A DNA stretch of 64,000 nucleotides from JADKHC01 sp047600805 (lineage in GTDB: Bacteria > Verrucomicrobiota > Verrucomicrobiia > Opitutales > Opitutaceae), in NCBI GenBank assembly GCA_047600805.1, contig JASGKG010000001.1:1054001-1118000 (forward strand). Reading direction: 5' to 3'. The notes beneath the pieces are model-generated. The model was not told the origin of the DNA, made no database searches, and was given only the letters and a program-made list of their open reading frames with translations. Every line of letters begins with the position of its first letter. Positions within the stretch are counted from its first letter, which is position 1. Both the position numbers and the translations under genes were made by a program. Positions 32,482 to 43,284 of this stretch are shown piece by piece.

Positions 32482-34953
32482 ATGATTCCTACAAACCCGT
32501 ATAAAAACGCCAGCCGTGCACTGGTCGCAGCGCTTGCTGCCCTTGTGTGCACTGCAGGCAATCTGACATTCGCACAGAACACATCGACACCTGCAGCAAC
32601 GCCGAACGATGACGAAACGATCTCTCTGCCTAAATTCGAAATCACGGCAGACGCCGTAAATCGTTATCAATCGCAACAGGCGCTGTCGGCTTCGCGTGTT
32701 GCTACTCCGATTATCGATATTCCGCAGACTATATCCGTCATTCCAAAAGAGCTGATGGAAGACACCAAAGGCAACCGCATGCTTGATACTGCCAAGTATG
32801 TGACGCCCGTACAGGAATCCACTCTGCCGTTCGGCGGCGATCGGTATTCAATCCGTGGATTCATGGTATCGGCGGAGTTTGTTGACGGCACCAACATCTC
32901 GGGTGCTGACGGCTACAGCATGTCCCAGGCGCCGTATAATATTGAGCGACTTGAAGTGCTCAAAGGCCCTAACGCCATTCTGGTGCCCGGTGGCAGTCCC
33001 GGTGGTGTGATCAATCCTATCACCAAATCTCCGATGGCGAAGAACGCAGCGAGCGTCACTTTGGATTTTTCACCCGACATGGGGCGTGACATATGGTTCG
33101 ACGTGAATCGTGTGCTCACGAAAGACGGCAAGATGGCCGCCCGCCTCATCGCCGCATATTGGGATAGCGAGTTTTATATTAAAGATCAGTTCCGGCGTGG
33201 CTTTGAGATTTCACCGTCTTTTTCCTATCAGATTTCTCAAAACCATAAGCTCACTCTAAAAGCTGACTTTGTATTGAACCGCGAAACCAACCTCGGCGGC
33301 CTTCAGATCGATCCGTCGATCGGTTACGGCGGCGAAGCTAAGATCGCTCGTGGTTTGCCGCGTGACTGGCAGTTCGGCAACGAGACAGACAGCCGCAAGC
33401 GAGAGACCGCGCGTGCGACGGCTGAGCTGCTTTCGACTTTGAACGATCACGTAACGTCCCGGTTGAACTTCATGGTCAACCACGTGTGGCGTCGCGATGT
33501 CGGCGGCACCTCGGCCGGCCTGAAGTACCTCGACGGAACGGGCACGCTCCAAAACATTCCGGGCAGCGTCAACCCGCGCACGGGTCATTTTGAGCCGGGT
33601 ATCGTCTGGAACACGTCGGCCTACAACAACGATACGACAGGCACAGTGGTTCTCACCGGCACGAATGTCGGAGTTCCTGATCCCTCCAGCTGGGTCTACA
33701 CTCGTAACAACGGTAAAGTCGACCTTGAGTACACTGAAGCCCATCTGAAGAACGACTATGCTGCGCAGTTCCAAGGAGAGTGGTTCAAGTCGACCACGAT
33801 CGGCGGGGTGGCGGCCAACGTATCTCGCGTGCATTTCCAGTCGTGGGCGGGGGCAGCGCGGCCTAACGTGCCCGCCAACAACCTGGCATCTATCACGTAT
33901 CCTGCGTACAACTACGTAGCGATCGTTCCCGGACCGTTTGGCGGCTCCGGTGGTACGGACAAAACCGGTCTGCAGAAGGATTTTCAGACATTCATTTACG
34001 AAAAACTCGATCTCTGGGGCGATCGCATCCAAGTCTCTGGCGGTGTCTCTCGTTTCTTTGGCGAACTCTCCCGCGTAGACAACAACGGGTCCGTTGCGTA
34101 TACGCTGCCGAACACACCGTCCGGTGTGACGATCATCAATCCTGATTTCACCGTCACCAGCAACGCCACCTCTTTCGGCGTTCTCGTGAAACCGATCAAG
34201 CAGGTATCGCTTTTCTATAGCCGCAACACCACCGGCGCCTCGATGCCGGGCTCTCTCCAAGCGGGTAACACCAACCCGGGCACGCCTCTCGCTGTGGGTG
34301 GGCAGAAAGAATTCGGCTTCAAGACGTCGTTCTTCGGTGGACGCCTGAACACATCGTTTGCTCACTTCGACATCGCCCAGCAGAATGTCGCCACAACCAA
34401 CAGCGAGTACTATCGCTTGTTGTCTCTCGGCGATCCAGCGAGTGTCGCGGCTGCGAACGCTCTGCCACCGCTCTACTTGAACCTTAAGTCGAAAGGTTGG
34501 GAATTCGAGGCCAACTATGCTGTGACGAAAAACCTCACGGTGTTGGGCAACGTTACCGACCTCAAAGTTCGTCAACCGGTTACAGACGCCCGCGTGCGCG
34601 GCATCCCAGATCGCTCTTACGGCGCCTATGTCGATTACAAATTCCTGGACGGCGCTTTGAAGGGCTTTGGAGTGAACTTCGGCATCGACTACAAAGGTGA
34701 TGTCGCCGGTGAAAACGTAAGCGGGTTCACTGTTCTGCGTGGTGGCACGCCGGTTCCAATTCAGCCTTCGTTCGTCGTTGGCGCTCGTACGCTCATGAAC
34801 CTGGGCTTCAGCTACAAGATTCAGCACTGGTCGTTGTCCGCTACGATCATGAATCTCACGGATGAAGATTACATCCTCGCTGCCGGCAGCCGTAGTTCGC
34901 TGGTGGCTGGCACACCTCGTACGTGGAAGAGCACCATCTCGTACGCGTTTTAA
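32482..34953 (+). CDS. TonB-dependent outer-membrane receptor
   Basis: This is an 823-residue outer-membrane receptor. A signal peptide (to about residue 34) is followed by Ile-Ser-Leu-Pro-Lys-Phe-Glu-Ile-Thr, a typical spot for the TonB box. The plug domain has Pro-Gln-Thr-Ile-Ser-Val-Ile-Pro, Tyr-Ser-Ile-Arg-Gly-Phe, and Glu-Val-Leu-Lys-Gly-Pro-Asn-Ala-Ile. The beta-barrel runs to the end, which is Phe as usual (Ser-Tyr-Ala-Phe). The plug resembles ferric-siderophore receptors (FhuA/FhuE type), but the divergent LacI regulator suggests a saccharide ligand. Confidence 0.93.
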   Translation: MIPTNPYKNASRALVAALAALVCTAGNLTFAQNTSTPAATPNDDETISLPKFEITADAVNRYQSQQALSASRVATPIIDIPQTISVIPKELMEDTKGNRMLDTAKYVTPVQESTLPFGGDRYSIRGFMVSAEFVDGTNISGADGYSMSQAPYNIERLEVLKGPNAILVPGGSPGGVINPITKSPMAKNAASVTLDFSPDMGRDIWFDVNRVLTKDGKMAARLIAAYWDSEFYIKDQFRRGFEISPSFSYQISQNHKLTLKADFVLNRETNLGGLQIDPSIGYGGEAKIARGLPRDWQFGNETDSRKRETARATAELLSTLNDHVTSRLNFMVNHVWRRDVGGTSAGLKYLDGTGTLQNIPGSVNPRTGHFEPGIVWNTSAYNNDTTGTVVLTGTNVGVPDPSSWVYTRNNGKVDLEYTEAHLKNDYAAQFQGEWFKSTTIGGVAANVSRVHFQSWAGAARPNVPANNLASITYPAYNYVAIVPGPFGGSGGTDKTGLQKDFQTFIYEKLDLWGDRIQVSGGVSRFFGELSRVDNNGSVAYTLPNTPSGVTIINPDFTVTSNATSFGVLVKPIKQVSLFYSRNTTGASMPGSLQAGNTNPGTPLAVGGQKEFGFKTSFFGGRLNTSFAHFDIAQQNVATTNSEYYRLLSLGDPASVAAANALPPLYLNLKSKGWEFEANYAVTKNLTVLGNVTDLKVRQPVTDARVRGIPDRSYGAYVDYKFLDGALKGFGVNFGIDYKGDVAGENVSGFTVLRGGTPVPIQPSFVVGARTLMNLGFSYKIQHWSLSATIMNLTDEDYILAAGSRSSLVAGTPRTWKSTISYAF

Positions 34954-35028
34954 GACTTTGGTCGCTGGGACCCACACCTTGAGGCTTTCGCTGAGGGTGT
35001 GTAGTGGCTAGTGGGTGGTTAGTTATGT

Positions 35029-35060
35029 GCAGCCGGGCTTAAAAGCCCGGCTGCTCTGTT
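35029..35060 (+). terminator. Probable terminator of TonB-receptor gene
   Basis: A perfect 12-base inverted repeat (GCAGCCGGGCTT with its complement, loop AA) is followed by TCTGTTT. It lies 75 bp after the receptor stop. The T-tract is weak, so termination may be partial. Confidence 0.6.
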
Positions 35061-35145
35061 TATACGACCAGACGTTTTGCTTGGCCTGTAGCCAATCTAC
35101 AGAGCGGTGTGTCTGTCTATCCCAAGCGTGCGACGCTGAACGCCG

Positions 35146-35610
35146 CTATTTTGCGCGTGTGCCGCCGCTGCGTTTGAGGTGACGAACGAAGGCGCTCAGC
35201 GTTTCTTTGCTCACGTGATGCTCGATGCCCTCGGCGTCAGCTTGCGCGATATCGGCCGGAATCCCCAGTGATTCCAAAAATGCGGCGACGATCTCGTGCC
35301 GCTGACGTGCTTCTTCGGAAAGTTTTCGCCCCGAGTCTGTGAGAAAAATTGAGCGATAGGGCAGGGCTGTCACCAAACCGTCGCGTCGCAGCCGCTGGAT
35401 CGTGCGGTTCACCGTTACGTGCGTCACTTTCAACTGCCGCGCCAAATCTGTGACGCGTGCTTCGCCGGTTTCGTCGATCAGCTTGGCAATCATCTCGACG
35501 TAATCCTGTGCCGTTTCCTGCGCGTGCTCGTTGCGCGTTCGCTGAGGATCGCTGAGCGAAAGCTTGGAAGCAGCGGGTGCTTTGGCCGGCTGTGAGGACG
35601 CGCGGGGCAT
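35146..35610 (-). CDS. mntR: DtxR/MntR family manganese-responsive regulator
   Basis: This is a 154-residue metalloregulator. A Pro/Ala-rich N-terminal arm leads to a winged helix-turn-helix (Asp-Leu-Ala-Arg-Gln-Leu-Lys-Val-Thr-His-Val-Thr-Val-Asn), then the dimerisation and metal-binding region with Glu-Ile-Val-Ala-Ala-Phe-Leu and Glu-Gly-Ile-Glu-His-His-Val-Ser. The start at ATG 35610 is chosen; a GTG at 35637 is possible. It is divergent from an Nramp Mn2+ transporter, and a palindromic operator lies between them, so Mn-dependent repression of mntH is expected. The SirR-type C-terminal domain is absent, as in MntR. Confidence 0.92.
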   Translation of the reverse strand: MPRASSQPAKAPAASKLSLSDPQRTRNEHAQETAQDYVEMIAKLIDETGEARVTDLARQLKVTHVTVNRTIQRLRRDGLVTALPYRSIFLTDSGRKLSEEARQRHEIVAAFLESLGIPADIAQADAEGIEHHVSKETLSAFVRHLKRSGGTRAK

Positions 35611-35657
35611 GGCTCGATGAGAATGAGCGGCTGTCACTTGACAATGCCGAATTAAAA

Positions 35658-35673
35658 TGTAGCTAGTGCTACA
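35658..35673. promoter_or_regulatory. Probable MntR operator
   Basis: TGTAGC and GCTACA form a perfect inverted repeat around a TAGT spacer, nine bases before the mntH start. A TTGACA at 35638-35643 fits as the mntH -35 element, which would place the -10 inside this palindrome, so binding would block transcription. DtxR-family regulators bind such palindromes. Confidence 0.65.
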
Positions 35674-35681
35674 AAATTAAT

Positions 35682-37067
35682 ATGAGGCTAGATAAATCCG
35701 ACCTGAAGTCGCCCGAGTCTGCGGCGGGAGTGCCGGCCTTCGCCGCGCCTTCCGCGGCACAGCCCTCGGAAACGCGGTCGTTGCCGGAGGTTCATGGCTC
35801 CATATCGGTGCCGAAGTCCGTCGGCTTCTGGCGGAAGCTCCTGGCGTTTTCAGGTCCCGGCTACCTTGTCGCTGTCGGTTATATGGATCCCGGCAACTGG
35901 GCCACAGACATCGCGGGCGGCTCGCAATTTGGATACACGCTTTTGAGCGTCATTTTGCTTTCGAACCTCATGGCGATTCTCCTGCAGTCGCTCTGCGCAA
36001 AACTGGGCATCGTCACCGGACACGACCTCGCGCAGGCCTGCCGCGCTCATTATTCGAAGCCAGTGGCGATGGGATTGTGGTTGCTCTGTGAAGTAGCGAT
36101 TTGTGCCTGCGATTTGGCGGAGGTGATTGGTACGGCCATCGCGTTGAATCTACTTTTTGGCATTCCGCTCGTTTGGGGTGTGTGCCTGACCGCGCTCGAT
36201 GTGGTTCTCGTGCTGTATCTCGCGCACAAAGGATTTCGTGTACTGGAAGCCATGGTCGTGGCTTTGATGGCTGTGATCGCGGTGTGTTTTGGCCTGGAGA
36301 TTCTCTTCTCGAAGCCTGCCGTCGCCGACGTGCTGGGCGGTTTTTTGCCCACCGCTGAGATCATCAAAAATCCAGCGATGCTCTATGTCGCGATCGGCAT
36401 TTTGGGGGCGACGGTGATGCCGCACAATCTGTATTTGCACTCGTCAATCGTTCAAACGCGCAAGTACGAACAAAATGCCACCGGCAAAGCCGAAGCGATT
36501 CGGTTTGCGACGCTGGACTCCACGATTGCGCTGATGATGGCGCTGTTTATCAACGGAGCTATTTTGATCGTCGCAGCCGCGACGTTTCACACGCAAGGCC
36601 GCCATGATGTGGCGGAGATTCAGGATGCGTACAAACTGCTTTCGCCGATGCTGGGTGTCGGTGTCGCCAGCACTTTATTTGCGCTGGCCCTGTTGGCTTC
36701 CGGTCAAAATTCCACGCTCACAGGCACGCTGGCTGGCCAGATCGTTATGGAAGGCTTCTTAAACTTGCGACTGCGACCTTGGTTGCGCCGACTGATCACG
36801 CGTTTGTTGGCCATTGTGCCGGCGGTGATCGTCACCGCCCTCTACGGCGAAAGTGGTACGGCCAAGTTGTTGGTTCTGAGCCAGGTGGTGTTGAGCCTGC
36901 AGTTGCCGTTTGCAGTCATTCCGCTGGTTATGTTCACGAGCGACCGCAAAAAGATGGGCCAATTCGTCAACCCTACGTGGGTGAAGGTACTCGCTTGGGC
37001 GACCACCGCACTCATTGTGGGCTTAAACGCGAAACTCCTCCTCGATTTTATCGGGGGCACTCACTAG
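35682..37067 (+). CDS. mntH: Nramp family divalent metal transporter (Mn2+/H+ symporter)
   Basis: This is a 461-residue Nramp transporter with eleven or so helices. The metal-site motif in helix 1 reads Met-Asp-Pro-Gly-Asn-Trp-Ala-Thr-Asp, and helix 6 has Met-Pro-His-Asn-Leu-Tyr-Leu-His-Ser. The N-terminal ~50 residues are a Pro/Ala-rich cytoplasmic extension. It imports Mn2+ (or Fe2+) using the proton gradient. Divergent mntR and the operator at 35658 indicate Mn-controlled expression. A universal stress protein gene follows 17 bp later and is probably co-transcribed. Confidence 0.95.
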   Translation: MRLDKSDLKSPESAAGVPAFAAPSAAQPSETRSLPEVHGSISVPKSVGFWRKLLAFSGPGYLVAVGYMDPGNWATDIAGGSQFGYTLLSVILLSNLMAILLQSLCAKLGIVTGHDLAQACRAHYSKPVAMGLWLLCEVAICACDLAEVIGTAIALNLLFGIPLVWGVCLTALDVVLVLYLAHKGFRVLEAMVVALMAVIAVCFGLEILFSKPAVADVLGGFLPTAEIIKNPAMLYVAIGILGATVMPHNLYLHSSIVQTRKYEQNATGKAEAIRFATLDSTIALMMALFINGAILIVAAATFHTQGRHDVAEIQDAYKLLSPMLGVGVASTLFALALLASGQNSTLTGTLAGQIVMEGFLNLRLRPWLRRLITRLLAIVPAVIVTALYGESGTAKLLVLSQVVLSLQLPFAVIPLVMFTSDRKKMGQFVNPTWVKVLAWATTALIVGLNAKLLLDFIGGTH

Positions 37068-37084
37068 TCTAAACCCGTTCCCCA

Positions 37085-37519
37085 ATGTATCGCCGGATAT
37101 TAGTCGCGTTGGAAAACGACAAAGCTGACACGTCGCTCCTGCCGCACGTGTCGGAGTTGGCTAAAATTGTCGGTGCCGAGTTGTTGCTTTTACATGTAGC
37201 TGATGGTTGGGCGGCGCGAAATTTCGACCAATTGAAGCTGGCGGAGTCAGCCGAAATGAAGGCGGATCGCGCTTATCTTGAGAATACCGCGTGCCTGCTT
37301 CGAGAGAAGGGGCTTCGAGTCGAAACCGTTTTGGCTTTGGGAAACCCGCCTCAAGAGATTTTGAAGATCAGCGTGGCCAAAGGTTGCGATCTCATCGCCA
37401 TGACTTCCCACGGGCACAAGCTGCTCGGAGATTTGATCCATGGAAGCACCATTGAAAAGGTGCGGCATAACACCGGAATACCCATTTTGGTGGTCCGGGC
37501 AGCCGGCGCGCTCGCCTAA
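37085..37519 (+). CDS. Universal stress protein (UspA family)
   Basis: This is a 144-residue UspA-domain protein, normal length for a single-domain member. The ATP-binding signature Ser-His-Gly-His-Lys-Leu-Leu-Gly-Asp-Leu-Ile-His-Gly-Ser is present near residues 107-123, and the N-terminal strand reads Arg-Arg-Ile-Leu-Val-Ala-Leu-Glu. The gene follows mntH at 17 bp, so it may be induced together with Mn uptake. Confidence 0.9.
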   Translation: MYRRILVALENDKADTSLLPHVSELAKIVGAELLLLHVADGWAARNFDQLKLAESAEMKADRAYLENTACLLREKGLRVETVLALGNPPQEILKISVAKGCDLIAMTSHGHKLLGDLIHGSTIEKVRHNTGIPILVVRAAGALA

Positions 37520-37795
37520 TTCTTAGCCGTAAGCAATTGTTGGGGAGAGGGTAGAAGGCGTAGAACGGTATGGCCCAACGACCCGCATCCACGGGTAAAA
37601 TTCCGGTTTTTCCTCTTGCGGAGGGCAAAACGCTTCGAGACGCTGGTGGTTTGCGGCTGTTCTTTCCTTTTCGCCAACGTGCCGCATTGCTCCGTTGGCT
37701 TCACACGTCAGTTAACCATCAACCCAGACCCTCACGGGTCAAACGCGGAAGGTCGAAGACTCGGAGCAAGAGCCCCGGCATTTCGCATCGTTAAC

Positions 37796-39466
<1,671 letters not shown>

Positions 39467-39497
39467 GCCGTCTCCGTTGTTCGGATACAAACTTCAA

Positions 39498-39528
39498 GGC
39501 GCCCGGTTTCGGCCGGGCGCCTTTTTTT
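39498..39528 (+). terminator. Intrinsic terminator of rpsA
   Basis: A GC-rich hairpin (GGCGCCCGG with its complement, six-base loop) is followed by seven T residues, 31 bp after the rpsA stop codon. Confidence 0.92.
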
Positions 39529-39628
39529 GTCTGCTAGTTTCGTAAAACCAAGCGGCCTCGTGGCCTCTTTGCTGACGATTCGGCGTGCATTGCAAGGCGG
39601 CTTGGTCTTTCAAGGGGAATACAAATTG

Positions 39629-40099
39629 ATGAAGCGAATTGAAGTAAGGCTCAGTCTCTCTGTTGTGGCTCCGTTGCTCGACGCCATAAAGGCAGTCGCG
39701 GATTTACTTCAGAACAGCCTGGCGGCATCCCTCGAATTCTGCGACATCGACGATGATATCCGTCAGTTTTGGCGGGACGAGCTGGTGAGCGGCCAAAATG
39801 CAGACATCGCAAAACTGCTGGGTCTATTCGGGCAGGACTTTTTCTCTTCGGGCGTGATCGTCTTGGATGAAGAAAACGCGGAGCCAATCGTTAGGGCGTG
39901 CGCGGCTGTTAGGTTAAGGTTGCGCGAGGAATATCTCAAGGGCATCAGCGATGAGTTGCTTGAGACTGGCGACGTTGAAGTCGAGCAGTTGCCCGAAGCC
40001 GCACGCAAATTTTTTATGTGTTATCTTTTCCTGGCCACAATGCAGGAACTGATTATTCAGCATTTGGAAGGCGAGGGCGAAGACGGCGAAAATATCTGA
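39629..40099 (+). CDS. Hypothetical acidic cytoplasmic protein
   Basis: This is a 156-residue protein with no signal or transmembrane segment. It is helical and acidic, with Asp-Asp-Asp-Ile-Arg-Gln-Phe-Trp-Arg-Asp-Glu-Leu in the middle and an acidic end (Glu-Gly-Glu-Gly-Glu-Asp). The ATG at 39629 is chosen over the frame opening at 39527, which lies in the terminator. A short AAGGGGA 15 bases before the start could serve as a ribosome-binding site. No family was recognised. Confidence 0.6.
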   Translation: MKRIEVRLSLSVVAPLLDAIKAVADLLQNSLAASLEFCDIDDDIRQFWRDELVSGQNADIAKLLGLFGQDFFSSGVIVLDEENAEPIVRACAAVRLRLREEYLKGISDELLETGDVEVEQLPEAARKFFMCYLFLATMQELIIQHLEGEGEDGENI

Positions 40100-40283
40100 T
40101 CCATTGCTCTGGATCTAACCGATGGCTGTATTGGTTGAGTTAGTTTGGCTTTGACCGTGTGGTTGGATGGCTGTGGAGCGCCGCGACTCAGTATTTGGCT
40201 TTTTATACTTTGGAATTTCTGTCGTTTGAAGAACCCACCGAATTTTCTTTTACCTATCTCCTCACAGTATTTGATCTAGAGAC

Positions 40284-41936
40284 ATGTTTAATAGCCTTCT
40301 CTCCGAGAGCCCGGAGCGACGTCCCGCGCCGTTAAGTAGGGCTCCAGCAGCTGACCGCTGGTCTCTGCTGATCCTAGGATGCGTAATTGCCGTAGTGGTG
40401 GTGGTGAGGTTGAGGCTCGGAGGATCGCCGCTAGAACGTGATGAAGGGGAGTATGCTTATATGGGGCAGTTAATGCTCCAGGGAATTCCGCCTTATACAG
40501 AAGCTGCCAACATGAAGTTCCCGGGGACTTATGTGGCCTATGCTCTGATTGAGGCGGTATTTGGACAGACCGCTCGAGGGATTCGCAACGGTCTCATTGT
40601 CGTGAACCTAGCGACAGTGTGGTTAATATATCGCTGGGCTATTCTCATATATGGATCGAGAGTTCACGCAAGCATTGCTGCTATCGTTTATGCCTCTGCT
40701 TCGCTGAGCTACTCGTTCTTGGGGCAAGCCGCGCACGCCACTCATTTTGTGGTCCTCGCAGGGTGCGGGGGTTCACTTCTTCTTTTACGAGCCATGAAGG
40801 TAAAAAGCGCTGCCCAATTCTTGGTCGCTGGCGCGGTGTCTGGCTTGGCTTACCTTTCGAAACAATCTGGATTTTCGTATGTTATTTTCGGATTATTCGT
40901 AATTTTGGATGAAAACCGATGGCGCTTTTTCCAAGCCACAGTAGTACGACAATGGACACTTTTTCTAGTCGGAGCATTTGCTCCCTTCGCCGTTACTGTG
41001 GGTTTGTTGAATTGGGCGGGTGCATTGGATCCGTTTGTTTTTTGGACGTTCCAATACGCGCGACATTATGGTGCCACCTGGGCTGAAGCGGTCGAGATGT
41101 TTGTGACACATGGCTCCCTCATGCTGCGCTGGGGCGGCGGCTGGATTTGGTGTGTTCCTGTGGTTGTTGTCGTGCTGATGGGGATTCCGGTAAGTGGGAG
41201 CGATAAGGGTGTTAATCGAGTTCGCCTGGTTTTTTTTCTGCTGATTTCAATTGTGGCGGTAAGCCTTGGGCTGATGTATCGACCTCATTATTGGATACAG
41301 GTGCTTCCGGCGGTGGCATTGATAACCCCCCTGTTTTTCTCGCTGTTTTCCAGTGTGACGATTCGTCTTTTCAGATGCCGGCCAAGTCCCGTTCTGACGA
41401 TCGTCTTGTGCTTGGCTTTTTGGAGCGCCATTATCGCGTTTGAGGGCAAGCGCCTGTTTGTCGAGAAACCAGAAAAAATCGCCAACGACGTCTACTTTGC
41501 TAATCTCGTCAATGAATTGGTGCCGATATCAAAGTTTATCCAGTCCAATAGTAAACCGTCGGATAGGGTATTTGTATTTGGATCGGAGCCACAGGTATTT
41601 TTCTATTCGAAACGACATTCAGCAACGAGCTTTATATATTTATATTCATTGTTTGAGGACCAGCCTTATGCATTAGCGATGCAGCAGCAAGTATTGAACG
41701 ATGTCGAAAGCAAGCAGCCTGAGTTTTTCGTTGATGTGAGTGCTGGAAAGCCGATTGCAGATAGAGAGCAACGATTCCCGATGTATAAGTGGAAGTCAGA
41801 ATATTTGTTAGGAAACTATAACCCCGTATTGATGATCGACTACCGAATTGATAACGACGCAGTATTTACCGGAGAAAATATTAGGAGTGTAAAAAGCCTT
41901 TATGGAGTCTATGCGACTGTATGGAAAAGAAAATAA
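40284..41936 (+). CDS. Glycosyltransferase family 39-like membrane protein
   Basis: This is a 550-residue integral membrane protein of the PMT/ArnT-like (GT-C) superfamily. These use polyprenyl-phosphate sugars to modify lipids, glycans or proteins on the outer face of the inner membrane. The first extracytoplasmic loop has the catalytic-type Glu-Arg-Asp-Glu-Gly-Glu-Tyr, followed by Lys-Phe-Pro-Gly-Thr-Tyr; 10-12 helices follow. The coding sequence is clearly richer in A+T than its neighbours, which suggests recent acquisition. The acceptor is unknown. Confidence 0.8.
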   Translation: MFNSLLSESPERRPAPLSRAPAADRWSLLILGCVIAVVVVVRLRLGGSPLERDEGEYAYMGQLMLQGIPPYTEAANMKFPGTYVAYALIEAVFGQTARGIRNGLIVVNLATVWLIYRWAILIYGSRVHASIAAIVYASASLSYSFLGQAAHATHFVVLAGCGGSLLLLRAMKVKSAAQFLVAGAVSGLAYLSKQSGFSYVIFGLFVILDENRWRFFQATVVRQWTLFLVGAFAPFAVTVGLLNWAGALDPFVFWTFQYARHYGATWAEAVEMFVTHGSLMLRWGGGWIWCVPVVVVVLMGIPVSGSDKGVNRVRLVFFLLISIVAVSLGLMYRPHYWIQVLPAVALITPLFFSLFSSVTIRLFRCRPSPVLTIVLCLAFWSAIIAFEGKRLFVEKPEKIANDVYFANLVNELVPISKFIQSNSKPSDRVFVFGSEPQVFFYSKRHSATSFIYLYSLFEDQPYALAMQQQVLNDVESKQPEFFVDVSAGKPIADREQRFPMYKWKSEYLLGNYNPVLMIDYRIDNDAVFTGENIRSVKSLYGVYATVWKRK

Positions 41937-41990
41937 CGATCAACGTTGGTTATCTAGACGCTTTCGACGCGTTTTTAACGAGATTTGATT

Positions 41991-42479
41991 ATGGAACGCG
42001 TTACTTGTTACTACTGCGGACTGCCTTTCAAAGTGAGAAAGGTGGAGGCGTCGCGTGACTACTTTTGTTGTACAGGTTGCGCGATGTTGAGCAGGGTGCC
42101 TATCGACGAAAAAGGGCAATTCCCTGTAAACGCTTACTTGGTTGGTGCGCTTGCCACCGCTTTCGTATTTTTCAATCAACTGCTATTTTGGTTAGTCGCT
42201 GTTCTGTTGGTTAGGGAGGCACGGATGGAAGTGGCTGTGCGATTGTTTTGGGCCAGTGGTGGCGCTGCCCTCGTGGTCTGGCTGTCTCTGGCGTTTTGTT
42301 TGTGGAAGGCGAAATCGGTGCGCTTGTGGGATTTCGTGATCATGACCTTGGCGATTTGCGGGCATGCGTTTGCTTTTCGGCGATTGCCTCCCGTTCCCTT
42401 GGAAATGGCGCTGACGAACGTGGTGTTAATTGTCTGGTTGTTCCGCGGAGTTTTTCGTTCACGACACGGTGCATCGTAA
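41991..42479 (+). CDS. Membrane protein with N-terminal zinc-ribbon-like Cys motif
   Basis: This is a 162-residue protein. The N-terminus has Cys-Tyr-Tyr-Cys-Gly-Leu-Pro-Phe and, 20 residues on, Phe-Cys-Cys-Thr-Gly-Cys, which resembles the metal-binding domain found at the N-terminus of some heavy-metal P-type ATPases. Four transmembrane helices follow but no P-type ATPase domain, so the protein may be a metal-handling or assembly factor, or that domain reused. The ATG at 41991 is used; a TTG two codons earlier is less likely. It shares the lower G+C content of the preceding glycosyltransferase gene. Confidence 0.65.
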   Translation: MERVTCYYCGLPFKVRKVEASRDYFCCTGCAMLSRVPIDEKGQFPVNAYLVGALATAFVFFNQLLFWLVAVLLVREARMEVAVRLFWASGGAALVVWLSLAFCLWKAKSVRLWDFVIMTLAICGHAFAFRRLPPVPLEMALTNVVLIVWLFRGVFRSRHGAS

Positions 42480-42485
42480 AAATAA

Positions 42486-42511
42486 AAAACGCCGCTTTAT
42501 GCGGCGTTTTT
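42486..42511. terminator. Bidirectional intrinsic terminator
   Basis: AAAAACGCCGC and its exact complement GCGGCGTTTTT flank a TTTAT loop between convergent genes (41991-42479 plus and 42535-43284 minus), giving a T-tract on either strand. Confidence 0.92.
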
Positions 42512-42534
42512 CAGATCGACGACGAAAATAAAGC

Positions 42535-43284
42535 TCAGCGTCCTTCTTGCGAAACGCCTTGAGGATCGAAGATATAACCGACGCTGTGGACGGTACGGAA
42601 CGTATCGAGGCTCAGCTCGTTTGTTTTAAATAGCTCGCGAACCTTAACGATGTATTGGTCAAGGGAACGGCTCTTTACGTCCGCGTGAATGCCCCACACC
42701 GCGTGAATGAGCGCTTTGCGCGTGATCACGATGCCTTGATGGTCGTTTAAATAGGAAAGGATACCTAGTTCCTTACGGCCAATTTTGGTAATCGTTCCAT
42801 TGGGGAATTCGATTTCCAGACGATCAGGCATGATCTTCGCTCCGCAAAAATCAAAAGGCTGGTCGCTGACCTTCGCGTTCTTCGTCACGTTGTAATCGGC
42901 TACCGATTCAGCGCGCCGGAGCACGGCATGGATACGAGCGACGAGTTCGGGATAGCTAAACGGTTTGGTGATGTAGTCGTCGCCGCCCATCTCAAGACCT
43001 CGCACCTTGCTGGTTTCCAGCGAATTGCCGGTCACAAAGATGGTGGGGATTGAAATGTCGCTCTTCTTGAGCTCCTCCAAAAGCTGAAAACCTGACTGGT
43101 CGGGGAGGTTGACGTCGAGAAGCAGAAGATTTGCAAAGTTCCTTTTCAAGAAGCGCAGGGCATGGGCGCAACGATTGTAAACTTGAGTTTGCATCCCGGC
43201 CTCTTCGAGGTGGATAGCAATGAGCTTTGCCAGCTCTTCCTCATCTTCTACAACCAGAATCAATGGTTTTGGTGCTGAACGCAT
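42535..43284 (-). CDS. OmpR/PhoB family response regulator
   Basis: This is a 249-residue two-component regulator. The receiver has the acidic pair Glu13/Asp14, the phosphoacceptor Asp57 in Leu-Leu-Asp-Val-Asn-Leu-Pro, Thr in Phe-Val-Thr-Gly, and Lys in Ile-Thr-Lys-Pro-Phe. The C-terminal half is a winged-helix domain (Arg-Lys-Glu-Leu-Gly-Ile-Leu, then Ser-Arg-Ser-Leu-Asp-Gln-Tyr-Ile). No sensor kinase is adjacent, so it is an orphan in this window. Confidence 0.93.
   Translation of the reverse strand: MRSAPKPLILVVEDEEELAKLIAIHLEEAGMQTQVYNRCAHALRFLKRNFANLLLLDVNLPDQSGFQLLEELKKSDISIPTIFVTGNSLETSKVRGLEMGGDDYITKPFSYPELVARIHAVLRRAESVADYNVTKNAKVSDQPFDFCGAKIMPDRLEIEFPNGTITKIGRKELGILSYLNDHQGIVITRKALIHAVWGIHADVKSRSLDQYIVKVRELFKTNELSLDTFRTVHSVGYIFDPQGVSQEGR

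Noticed and set aside
33256..34977. 573-codon open frame on the minus strand opposite the TonB receptor gene
   Set aside because: It has no start context or domain, and its composition (very Arg/Val/Asp-rich) is that of the complement of a high-G+C gene. The receptor on the other strand is certain.
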